Assembly (NCBI GenBank): GCA_947167715.1
Contig: CAMVJD010000009.1
Coordinates: 1 to 64,000, forward strand
Direction: 5' to 3'
Length of the DNA stretch: 64,000 bases
From: an uncultured Eubacteriaceae bacterium
GTDB lineage: Bacteria > Bacillota > Clostridia > Lachnospirales > CAG-274
Positions 42,744 to 50,665 of this stretch are shown here, one piece after another. A program made the position numbers and the translations under genes. Position 1 is the first letter of the stretch. Each line of letters begins with the position of its first letter. The notes below the pieces were generated by a model. The model was not told the DNA's origin and made no database searches. It saw only the letters and a list, made by a program, of their open reading frames with translations.

Positions 42744-43262
42744 TTACATTTTTTCGGGCTCGGGATAATCCACACCAAAGGTCTCTACCGTAACATCATC
42801 CATGACCTGATCCTCAACGGGTCTGTCCATCATGCCTGTGCGAACGCTTGCAAGCTTGTCAACTACATCCATACCCTCGATCACCTTGCCAAAGGCTGCA
42901 TAAGCGCCGTCAAGATGGGGAGCATCCTTGTGCATAATAAAGAACTGTGAGCCTGCGGAATTTGGCATCATAGAGCGTGCCATTGAAAGCACGCCTGCGG
43001 TATGCTTTAAATCGTTTTTAAAACCGTTTTGTGCAAATTCGCCCTTAATGCCGTAGCCGGGGCCGCCTGTGCCGCGTCCCTGAGGACAGCCGCCCTGTAT
43101 CATAAAGCCCTTGATTATACGGTGGAAAATAAGGCCGTTGTAAAAGCCCTTGTTAATAAGGCTGATAAAGTTGTTTACCGTGTTTGGCGCAATATCGGGG
43201 TAAAGCTCCGCCTTAATGATATCGCCGTTTTCCATTTTAATAGTTACTATTGGGTTTGCCAT
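42744..43262 (-). CDS. ppiB: Peptidyl-prolyl cis-trans isomerase, cyclophilin type
   Basis: 172 aa, a complete cytoplasmic cyclophilin: FHRIIKGFMIQGGCPQGRGTGGPGY with the catalytic Arg, GVLSMARSMMPNSAGSQFFI, and AAFGKVIEGMDVVDKL. It speeds proline isomerisation during folding. GGAAACAA precedes the ATG. Confidence 0.95.
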   Translation of the reverse strand: MANPIVTIKMENGDIIKAELYPDIAPNTVNNFISLINKGFYNGLIFHRIIKGFMIQGGCPQGRGTGGPGYGIKGEFAQNGFKNDLKHTAGVLSMARSMMPNSAGSQFFIMHKDAPHLDGAYAAFGKVIEGMDVVDKLASVRTGMMDRPVEDQVMDDVTVETFGVDYPEPEKM

Positions 43263-43295
43263 TTTGTTGTTTCCTTTCGTATTAAAAAATTATTG

Positions 43296-43436
43296 TAAAC
43301 GACAAAAGTATTTATACTTTTGCTCGTTTACTCGCGCCGGCTGCGTGCCGCAAAGCGGCTAACTACCTTGTACGCAGCCGTGTGCATACCCCGTAGGGTT
43401 ATAGTAAACGACATTTTTTAATGTCGTTTACTATAA
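43296..43436. repeat. Palindromic intergenic element with three hairpins
   Basis: Two outer hairpins share GTAAACGACA: GTAAACG..CAAAAGTAT / ATACTTTTG..CGTTTAC (about 43296-43333) and a perfect 17-bp stem with TTTT loop (43399-43436). Between them CGGCTGCGT pairs with ACGCAGCCG, with GCCGC-AAA-GCGGC inside. It reaches the stop codon of the phosphoesterase gene. A REP or MITE-like repeat is likely; the right hairpin also can end transcription. Confidence 0.6.
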
Positions 43437-44128
43437 ATATTTATTTGCAGCGGTCTGAAATCCAGATAATCGCTTGCTGTTAAAAAATAGCTTGTGCCGT
43501 TTACCTCGCCTTGTATACCGCTTTTGTGCGACTGTTCGCCGTGAAGATGACCGTATACAACGGTTTTGACACCGTATTTTTCAATTATGTCCATAAACTC
43601 CGAGCGCTCGCCCTTGTCGTTTGCGGGCGGGAAGTGGAGCATTACGATAAATTTATCGCAGTCGGCTTTTTGCGCTGCCTGTAAGGACAGTTCGAGGCGC
43701 AGGCATTCGCGCTTATATATTTTTTCGTCTTTTGACTTTTTATACATGGAGTCACCGGGGCATATCCAACCCCTTGAACCGCAGACTGCATATTCGCCCA
43801 GCCGATAAAAATTTGTCCTTATAAAAAACATATTCTCGTCCATAGCGTTAAGCTTTTGCACGGATGTCCACCAATAATCGTGGTTGCCGCTGACAAAGAC
43901 CTTTTTGCCGTTAAGCTTTGAAATAAATTTAAGATCGGGGGCAAATTCGGTCATATTCTGCGCCCAGGAAATATCGCCTGCGACCAGCACGGTGTCATCG
44001 GCTGTGACGATGCTGTTCCAGTTATCGCGTATTTTTAAATGGTGGTCTTTCCAGTTTTTGCCGAAAATATCCATCGGCTTATCCTTGTAAAGGCTTAAAT
44101 GAAGGTCGGCTATTGCATAAACTGACAT
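43418..44128 (-). CDS. Calcineurin-like metallophosphoesterase
   Basis: 236 aa. Metal motifs in order: AIADLHLS (DxH), VLVAGDISW (GD), VSGNHDYWW (GNHD), VMLHFPP and VYGHLHGEQ (GHxH). The substrate is unknown. Its ATG overlaps the stop of the upstream alarmone synthetase by one base, so the two are co-translated and may work in the same nucleotide pathway. Its last codons lie in the palindromic element. Confidence 0.85.
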   Translation of the reverse strand: MSVYAIADLHLSLYKDKPMDIFGKNWKDHHLKIRDNWNSIVTADDTVLVAGDISWAQNMTEFAPDLKFISKLNGKKVFVSGNHDYWWTSVQKLNAMDENMFFIRTNFYRLGEYAVCGSRGWICPGDSMYKKSKDEKIYKRECLRLELSLQAAQKADCDKFIVMLHFPPANDKGERSEFMDIIEKYGVKTVVYGHLHGEQSHKSGIQGEVNGTSYFLTASDYLDFRPLQINIYSKRH

Positions 44129-44934
44129 TAAACATACCTCACATTGTAAATTTCGGCCATAGTTTCAAGCTTGTGATTAAATTCGGACAGCTTATTTACA
44201 TCGCCGACACGGAATATCTCCATAAATTCGCGGTTATAGTCGTTTAAATGCTCTACCTTGCCGTAAGCGTAAAGATTATGTATATTTTTGACTATCTCGT
44301 TTACAAGAAAATCCTGCGTTTGCTTTGTCTTTTGCGCCTGCAAAAGCTCACCGCGTATGGTCGTCATTTCCGTATCCAGCTTAAATGCGGCCTCTGCGCA
44401 GTTATGCAGCCTTTCCTTAAGATGTTCGGGCAGGTGGCCGTCATACTTGTAGCGCAGTGAATGCTCGATAGTCGCCCAGAAGTTCATAGCCAGCGTTCTT
44501 ATTTGTATCTCGCATTTAAGCGGCAAAACCTCGCCCTCGTACATAATTTTGTATTCAATGGTTATATGATAGCTGCGGTAGCCGCTTTTTTTTGTATTGG
44601 TGACATAATCCTCCTCCTGGAGTATCTTCATATCATAGTCGTTTCTTGCGCGTATCATATTTACGACCTTGTCAATATCCTCTACAAAGCGGCAGATTAT
44701 GCGTATGCCCGCTATATCCTCCAAAACCTCGAGTGCATTGTCAATGGGTATATTGCGGTCATTTGCCTTTGCTATTATACTTGCTATGCTTTTTACGCGG
44801 CCCTCGACCTGCTCAATGGGCGAGTGGAGCTGACGGCGCAAAAAATCCCTGCGTACACTTTTAAGCTTTAAAACTATCTCATCAACTGCCTGTTCAAAGG
44901 GCAGAAGCTCTGTATTCCAATTAGTTATTCCCAT
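44128..44934 (-). CDS. relQ: Small alarmone synthetase (RelQ/YjbM-like)
   Basis: 268 aa. RelA/SpoT synthetase domain without the HD hydrolase, TGS or ACT parts: RVKSIASIIAKANDR, LEDIAGIRIICRFVEDID, KKSGYRSYHITIEY, and CEIQIRTLAMNFWATIEHSLRYK. It makes (p)ppGpp from ATP and GTP or GDP. GGGGGAA upstream; slightly longer than typical RelQ. Confidence 0.9.
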   Translation of the reverse strand: MGITNWNTELLPFEQAVDEIVLKLKSVRRDFLRRQLHSPIEQVEGRVKSIASIIAKANDRNIPIDNALEVLEDIAGIRIICRFVEDIDKVVNMIRARNDYDMKILQEEDYVTNTKKSGYRSYHITIEYKIMYEGEVLPLKCEIQIRTLAMNFWATIEHSLRYKYDGHLPEHLKERLHNCAEAAFKLDTEMTTIRGELLQAQKTKQTQDFLVNEIVKNIHNLYAYGKVEHLNDYNREFMEIFRVGDVNKLSEFNHKLETMAEIYNVRYV

Positions 44935-44956
44935 AAAAATTCCCCCAGTTTTTTTT

Positions 44957-44985
44957 ATTATAGCATATCCGAATGCTAATTACAA
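44957..44985 (-). promoter_or_regulatory. Sigma-A promoter of relQ
   Basis: On the minus strand TTGTAA and TATAAT stand 17 bases apart, about 25 bases before the start codon. The remaining gap to 45216 shows nothing recognisable. Confidence 0.7.
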
Positions 44986-45215
44986 TAGACATATAGCAAA
45001 TTTTAACATAAATATTTTGCAAAATATGTCAAAACAGGTATTTTTGTATAAAAAATACTCTTATAGGACAGGGCCGCGGAATATATTATCTTTCCGTATT
45101 TTTTGTTATTGACGGCGGTCACCTTAGCAGGCAAAAAAATAAACCATACGGCATTGATCAAGCTTCAAATTACCAAATATACAACAGTTCTTTTAAACAA
45201 AACGGGCTTATCCTT

Positions 45216-45725
45216 TTAATACCTGTGATTTATATAATAGTCGATAAGCGATTTTTTTGTGCCGCTTTCAAACACGCCCTCGTCTGTAAGGCGCTTTTTT
45301 ATCAGCTCGCTTGTGGAGTGCAAAATGGTGTTGTTATGCTCCTTTAAAACTATTTCAAACAGCCTGCCCTTAAGCTCCTTGCTGCGTACCGAGATATGAT
45401 AGGCGGTAACGCCGCGAAAGTCCAAAAGCTCAAGTAGTTTTAAGGTGGCACGATCCTTTTGCGAGTAGTAGTAGTTCATCTGCTCGTTAAAGTGGCACTC
45501 GTAATCGCCGTAGGCGCTCATTTTGCTGTCCTTTGCCATTGCGTTGTAGTATTGATAGTTAAACAGCGCCTTGTCTATATTGTCTATATTTTTAAAGGGC
45601 TTTATATTAAGGGAGAGTACGGCATCAAGATTGCGGTCAAGGTATTCGCGCTTTGTCATATCGCCCTTTATATATTGCTCGATAAGTGCCTGACGGTAGT
45701 TAAAATACTTTTGCAGCACATTCAT
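45216..45725 (-). CDS. Conserved clostridial protein of unknown function
   Basis: 169 aa, soluble, mostly helical and Tyr/Asn-rich (KYFNYRQALIEQYIKGDMTKREYLDRN). No signal peptide or membrane helix. I recognise no named domain. It is divergent from the CYTH gene. Confidence 0.6.
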   Translation of the reverse strand: MNVLQKYFNYRQALIEQYIKGDMTKREYLDRNLDAVLSLNIKPFKNIDNIDKALFNYQYYNAMAKDSKMSAYGDYECHFNEQMNYYYSQKDRATLKLLELLDFRGVTAYHISVRSKELKGRLFEIVLKEHNNTILHSTSELIKKRLTDEGVFESGTKKSLIDYYINHRY

Positions 45726-45843
45726 ATTATCACATCCGTTTTTGAGGTTATGTAAAAATCAATATACATATTTAATATTTGCCTGTGTGTTGTTTTTATG
45801 TTATTATACTATTATAGAAATAAAAATTCAAGGGGGTTTGAAT

Positions 45844-46329
45844 ATGAATGTAAACAATACCGAGATAGAGCGAAAATTTTTGGTGGACAGGCTGCCCGAA
45901 GATCTGGATAAATGCGAATGCCGCAGCATCCGTCAGGGCTATATATCCACCGACCCGACCATACGCTTAAGGCAATGCGATGATGAATATATACTTACCG
46001 TAAAGGGCGCGGCACATAATAACGGCCTTGACAGGACGGAGTTTGAGCTGTCGCTTACCGAGGCGCAGTTTTTAAAGCTGTGGGAAAAGACCGAAACGGG
46101 CGCGATCGTCAAAAAACGCTATCTTGTACCGCTTGAAAACGGTCTGACCGCAGAGCTTGATATATATGAAGAAAAACTTGCCGGTTTTATGAATGTTGAG
46201 GTCGAGTTTTCGTCGTTAAAACAGGCAGTTTTATTTGATGCTCCGAATTGGTTTGGTGCAGAAGTTACAGAAGACAGACGTTATTCCAATGCTTCTTTGG
46301 TAAAATATGGTATTCCTGTAAAAAAATAA
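45844..46329 (+). CDS. CYTH-domain phosphohydrolase-like protein
   Basis: 161 aa from the ATG at 45844, with GGGGG upstream; the track start lies 34 codons earlier without a site. Opens with the CYTH signature EIERKFLV, then RQGYIS, TIRLR, LTVKG, and ends with VEVEF and GAEVTEDRRYSNASL. CYTH proteins act on triphosphates such as thiamine triphosphate, inorganic triphosphate or ATP. The exact substrate is not readable. Confidence 0.85.
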   Translation: MNVNNTEIERKFLVDRLPEDLDKCECRSIRQGYISTDPTIRLRQCDDEYILTVKGAAHNNGLDRTEFELSLTEAQFLKLWEKTETGAIVKKRYLVPLENGLTAELDIYEEKLAGFMNVEVEFSSLKQAVLFDAPNWFGAEVTEDRRYSNASLVKYGIPVKK

Positions 46330-46338
46330 AAATAGTGC

Positions 46339-46367
46339 TTGCATTTTTCCTTTTATTGGTTTATAAT
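46339..46367 (+). promoter_or_regulatory. Sigma-A promoter of spo0A
   Basis: TTGCAT, 17-base spacer, TATAAT, about 60 bases before the ATG. No clear 0A box was seen beside it. Confidence 0.65.
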
Positions 46368-46428
46368 GATTATAAATGGTAGAAATTACCAGTTAATACA
46401 AACATAAATCAATATGGAGGGAAATACT

Positions 46429-47208
46429 ATGAATAACAAGAAAATAACGGTTTTGGTGGCGGATGATAACAGAGATTTTTGTGATTGTCTGTGTAATTAT
46501 CTGGAAAAACAGCCGGATATGGAGGTAATATCCAAGGCCTATGACGGTTTGGAGGCGTATAATAAAATAATTTCCGACCGCCCGGATGTTGCGCTTATCG
46601 ACGGCATAATGCCAAAGCTTGACGGGATAGGCGTGCTTGAAAAGCTTGCGGAAAGCGGGAACGAGGATGCGACCATGTGTATAATGCTTACCGCCATAAC
46701 CGGCGAGCAGATAACGCAAAAAGCATTTATGCTCGGGGCAAAGTATTATATTGCCAAGCCGTTTGATATGGAGCTTTTGGTGTCACGCATACGCCAGCTT
46801 AAGGAGCCCATACCCGCAAAAAACATAAAGCTTGGCTTTGCAAGGATAAGCGACGTGGACCTTGAAACAAGGGTAACGAATATCCTGCACGAGATAGGCG
46901 TGCCCGCACATATACGCGGCTATCATTATATGCGCGAGGCAATACTTATGGCGATAGACGATATAGATGTGCTTAATTACATTACAAAGGAGCTTTATCC
47001 GTCCATTGCCAAAAAGTGCAATACAACGCCCAGCCGCGTTGAAAGAGCAATAAGGCACGCTATAGAGGTGGCGTGGAGCAGGGGCAAGGTAGATGCGATA
47101 GACAGCCTTTTCGGATATACGGTGTCAACAAATAAGGGAAAACCGACAAACAGTGAATTTATTGCGCTGATAGCAGACAGATTACGTTTGGAATTGAAAG
47201 CGGGTTGA
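46429..47208 (+). CDS. spo0A: Sporulation master regulator Spo0A
   Basis: 259 aa from the ATG at 46429 after GGAGG. The receiver domain has the acidic pair VLVADDN, the phosphorylated Asp58 in [12 protein letters not shown], the Thr of MLTAITG and Lys of YYIAKPFD. The C-terminal domain (about 150-259) has the 0A-box helices [18 protein letters not shown]. When phosphorylated it turns on sporulation genes. The usual upstream neighbour spoIVB is absent; a CYTH gene precedes it. Confidence 0.95.
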   Translation: MNNKKITVLVADDNRDFCDCLCNYLEKQPDMEVISKAYDGLEAYNKIISDRPDVALIDGIMPKLDGIGVLEKLAESGNEDATMCIMLTAITGEQITQKAFMLGAKYYIAKPFDMELLVSRIRQLKEPIPAKNIKLGFARISDVDLETRVTNILHEIGVPAHIRGYHYMREAILMAIDDIDVLNYITKELYPSIAKKCNTTPSRVERAIRHAIEVAWSRGKVDAIDSLFGYTVSTNKGKPTNSEFIALIADRLRLELKAG

Positions 47209-47262
47209 CAAAACCTTTTAAAACCACATTTTAAGCGGTTCACAAATAAAAAACACATAATA

Positions 47263-47301
47263 GGGCGTAGGTTGCGTAACTATGTTAAGTAACCTACGCC
47301 C
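47263..47301 (+). terminator. Terminator after spo0A
   Basis: GGGCGTAGGTT and AACCTACGCCC form an 11-bp stem with a 17-base loop, followed by TTGTTT, 55 bases past the stop codon. Confidence 0.8.
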
Positions 47302-47383
47302 TTGTTTAATGTACCGAATATGTCACAATAAATCAAATTTTTAAAATTTTTTTAAAATTGTGAATTTTTTTTTGTGATTTTAT

Positions 47384-47412
47384 TTGACGAATTGAATAAA
47401 AAGTGGTATTAT
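47384..47412 (+). promoter_or_regulatory. Promoter of the pseudokinase pair
   Basis: TTGACG, 17-base spacer, TATTAT, about 65 bases before the start codon. Confidence 0.6.
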
Positions 47413-47475
47413 ATAAATTAAATAAGACCGTTTAGTATTTTTCGGTCGGCTTAACACAATTACGGAGGTGATTTT

Positions 47476-49011
47476 ATGAGTACAAAGGACGCTTTGGCGT
47501 TGCTTGAAAGTGTCAGCGATGATAAAAAGGTCTTTCTTGACATTGCCAGATCCTATGTGGCTGATAAATTAAACGTTTATTACAGTGTTGAAAACTGCAT
47601 CTGCCTTAAAGAGGACGATATGATCCCGTTTGGCGAGCTGCCCGAGTTTGCGGAACTCAGACAGAAGATCAAAAACATTGAAAACGCAAAGGGTATTATT
47701 AATGATTTCTTTGAATTGGACGACGATATTGCAAAGATAAAACAATACCTTGACGACGAGCTTCTTATTGCTTATATGGAGGTCGATGATTACGACAGCG
47801 ACAACAGCGCGGATGGCTTCTCGTCATCTGTTGCGCCCAGCTATGGCAATGACGACGAAGAAGAAGAGTCGGGTTACGATCTTTCCGGTCTTGCCGGCGG
47901 AGACGACGATTCTTATTCAAGCGGTGATACTGCTGACAGCGAAAGCAAGGAGCAGGATTATCCCGGTGAGCCCGAATTGGGTACTACCTACGGCGGATAT
48001 GATTCCGGTGAAGCCGATACCAAGGAAGAGGAAAAGAAAGAGGCTCAATCCGCACCCGAGCCCGAAGAAGAACCGGAAGAACGTATCGTAGGTATCTATA
48101 AGGAAGAATATGATACATCGTGGGCACCCGATTATGAGCCCGACGAGGACGATTATTTCCTTAAGCAGTCCGAGGCGGAGCTTCTTGGCGATGATGAAAA
48201 GCCCAAGCTTCCTTCACTTTTCAAGGATGATGTTACAAAGACCGAAAGAGACGATATACTTGCAGAGGCCGCTTATGTTATCGATCAGGGCAGCAAGTTT
48301 ATATTTACAGGCGCTTCGCCGCAGGTATACCTGAACAAGCGTTTTGAGTATTTAAGAATAAAATACGCTCTTAAAAATATAGAGGACGGCGAGGACGAGG
48401 AGTCCGAGATAGAGATCATCAAAAACGAGCTTATCAAGCTTCGCGGTTATGCACAGCGCGGCGTTATTGTTTCCATAGAGGCAATAAAGCACGACATTAT
48501 GGCTGTGGAAAAGATTTACGGCTTGCTTAAGGAATTTGATGAGTCGCTTTATCCCGCAAATTCTATACCAAGTATAGATGCTATCCTTAAGGTTATTGAT
48601 AATGCAGGCGATTATGACGAAAAGGCAACGCTTCTGCATAAGTTCTATATGGTAGATACCATCAATTTCCTTAAAACCATTTATAAGAATTGCTCCGGAC
48701 GTGAGCTTGACAAGAATAAACGTATATCTGTTGAAATGGAGAAGCTTGACGAAAAGCACTTCGAGGATATGCGCAACCTTGAAAGAGAGTTCTACGCACA
48801 AAGAAAGAAACTTTTCGGCGGCGGCAAGAACGAGTATGAAAGCAAGAAAAAAGCACTTGAAGAAGATTACAATAACAAGGTAAGAGAGCTTGAATCAAGT
48901 ATACAGGCAGTTATTGAGCAGGATACAAAGATGGTCGGCAAAAATATGAAGCTGTATACAAGAATTGACAAGATCTTAAGAAATAATGTGCTTTGCTTTC
49001 AGGCAAAATAA
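47476..49011 (+). CDS. Acidic helical protein, partner of the pseudokinase
   Basis: 511 aa, not recognised. An N-terminal helical domain (about 1-100) is followed by a long disordered acidic linker (about 105-250, rich in Asp, Glu, Ser, Gly), a helical domain (about 255-410) and a coiled-coil C-terminus (about 415-500, KLDEKHFEDMRNLEREFYAQRKK). No signal peptide or membrane helix, so cytoplasmic. GGAGGTG upstream. It lies 22 bases before the pseudokinase gene on the same strand, so the two probably form a complex or a signalling pair. Confidence 0.6.
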   Translation: MSTKDALALLESVSDDKKVFLDIARSYVADKLNVYYSVENCICLKEDDMIPFGELPEFAELRQKIKNIENAKGIINDFFELDDDIAKIKQYLDDELLIAYMEVDDYDSDNSADGFSSSVAPSYGNDDEEEESGYDLSGLAGGDDDSYSSGDTADSESKEQDYPGEPELGTTYGGYDSGEADTKEEEKKEAQSAPEPEEEPEERIVGIYKEEYDTSWAPDYEPDEDDYFLKQSEAELLGDDEKPKLPSLFKDDVTKTERDDILAEAAYVIDQGSKFIFTGASPQVYLNKRFEYLRIKYALKNIEDGEDEESEIEIIKNELIKLRGYAQRGVIVSIEAIKHDIMAVEKIYGLLKEFDESLYPANSIPSIDAILKVIDNAGDYDEKATLLHKFYMVDTINFLKTIYKNCSGRELDKNKRISVEMEKLDEKHFEDMRNLEREFYAQRKKLFGGGKNEYESKKKALEEDYNNKVRELESSIQAVIEQDTKMVGKNMKLYTRIDKILRNNVLCFQAK

Positions 49012-49033
49012 TTAATGAAACGAGGTGTGAATT

Positions 49034-50518
49034 ATGGCTGATGGAGCAAATAAGTTACCGGCAAGCTTTAAGGTCGGTGATACTTTGGCAGGCCGTTATA
49101 TATTAAAAAAGGTGTTAAATCCGGATAATGGCGAGGCGGCAACATTTGTATGCGAATATGATGATTTCCCGTTTCTTGCAAAAATATATTTCCCGGATAA
49201 GGCTCCTTCCGAGGAAAGAATCGAAACGGAAAAGAAGATAAATTCACCGTTCCTTATCAAAAAGTCCGATAGGTTTACATACAACGGATGCAGCTGTGAG
49301 ATAATGCCGTTTTTCAACAAGGCCGATCTTATCTCAAGCGGTAAGGCTGTAAATGACAGACGTTTGTTTGAAACGATCATCCCAAATGTAAATGAGGCTT
49401 TAAAGGCTGTTCACGATGCAGGCCTTGTACACGGCAACGTAAGGCCCACAAATATTTTCTACAGTCCTTTCGGTCCCGATCAGGTGCTTTTGGGCGACCT
49501 TGGTATAGATGTTTCGGATGTTAAGGAATTTACAAAGCAGACAGCCTTTGCTTTCCTTCCGCCCGAAAACACAAAAGGTATTTTCGGACCCGAGGCAGAC
49601 TATTGGTCACTTGGCGTTACGCTGGTAATGCTTGTTACAGGCCGCGGCGTATTTGACGGCCTTAACAGAAAGCAGATGCTTAAAAAGGCTTGTACTTATG
49701 AAATGGAGATACCGGATAAGGCAAGCGATCAGTTAAAGAGAATTATTCGCGGCCTTACGGTCAAGGATTATAAGACACGCTGGGGCTACGATGAAATTAA
49801 AAAATGCCTTGCGGGCGAAGAGGTACCCGTTGTTGACGAGTATGTTTACGAGCCGCCTACAGATGTTTATAACTTTAACGGCGTACCCGTTAAGGGACTT
49901 GAAAGCATCGCAGAGGCATTTGCACAAAATTGGGCTGCCGCAGTTGATTGTGTAAGCGACCCCGCGCTTCTTGAAATTGTTGATAACTATGCAGAGGATA
50001 AATATGCGGATGTTCTTGCATGCTCCAAGATAGAGGACCATGACGAGGCGCTGTTTAAGCTTATCGGCATACTTAATCCTTCTCTTCCGCCTTATTGGAA
50101 GGGTCAGCAGATCGGCGATATAGCAGAATTTGCTAACGAAATGGCTATAGCATATGATAAGGATCCGTTCCTTGATGCACTTAAGAGCGGCGTTGTAAGC
50201 CTTGTTGCAGGTCAGCGCGGCATGGATGCTGATGTTGTTTCAAAGATCAAGGAAGTAGAGGCTGACGCTAAAGAGGGCGGCAACGAAGAAATGATCGCAT
50301 ACAAGCTTAACTATTATGTATCGGGCGATTATACTTACGATTTCAGAAATGTTACATGTAATTCCGTTTCCGATCTTGTAAATTATATACGATCCAATAT
50401 AGATAATCTTGACTCTATATGCGCAGAATTTATGGATGATACAAAGTTTTTCGCTTGGCTTGAGGTACTTGGCTACAGCGATAAGGTAAAGGCCTGGAGA
50501 GCATCCGTAGGCTATTGA
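49034..50518 (+). CDS. Ser/Thr kinase-fold pseudokinase
   Basis: 494 aa. Residues about 20-265 have the kinase fold: AKIYF keeps the Lys, GDLG (near 155) replaces DFG but keeps Asp, and LPPENTKGIFGPEADYWSLGVTL is the APE/DxWSxG region. The catalytic loop reads HGNVRPTN (His133, Asn135) in place of HRDxKPxN, so the catalytic Asp is Asn. Phosphotransfer is therefore unlikely, and it may act as a binding switch. The C-terminal about 225 residues are a helical domain I cannot name, probably for binding a partner. No membrane helix. Confidence 0.75.
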   Translation: MADGANKLPASFKVGDTLAGRYILKKVLNPDNGEAATFVCEYDDFPFLAKIYFPDKAPSEERIETEKKINSPFLIKKSDRFTYNGCSCEIMPFFNKADLISSGKAVNDRRLFETIIPNVNEALKAVHDAGLVHGNVRPTNIFYSPFGPDQVLLGDLGIDVSDVKEFTKQTAFAFLPPENTKGIFGPEADYWSLGVTLVMLVTGRGVFDGLNRKQMLKKACTYEMEIPDKASDQLKRIIRGLTVKDYKTRWGYDEIKKCLAGEEVPVVDEYVYEPPTDVYNFNGVPVKGLESIAEAFAQNWAAAVDCVSDPALLEIVDNYAEDKYADVLACSKIEDHDEALFKLIGILNPSLPPYWKGQQIGDIAEFANEMAIAYDKDPFLDALKSGVVSLVAGQRGMDADVVSKIKEVEADAKEGGNEEMIAYKLNYYVSGDYTYDFRNVTCNSVSDLVNYIRSNIDNLDSICAEFMDDTKFFAWLEVLGYSDKVKAWRASVGY

Positions 50519-50528
50519 TATGTATAAA

Positions 50529-50552
50529 AGGCTTTTCCTTCGGGAAGAGCCT
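50529..50552 (+). terminator. Terminator after the pseudokinase
   Basis: AGGCTTTTCC, a TTCG tetraloop and GGAAGAGCCT, then TTTTT. Confidence 0.9.
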
Positions 50553-50665
50553 TTTTTATATTTTTTAAACACATTATTGAATACTCGGCAAGTTTGTGAT
50601 ATTATATAATAAGAATTAATTTTAAAACCATTTGTAAAAATATTTTTTTTGAAGGGAGCGAAATT

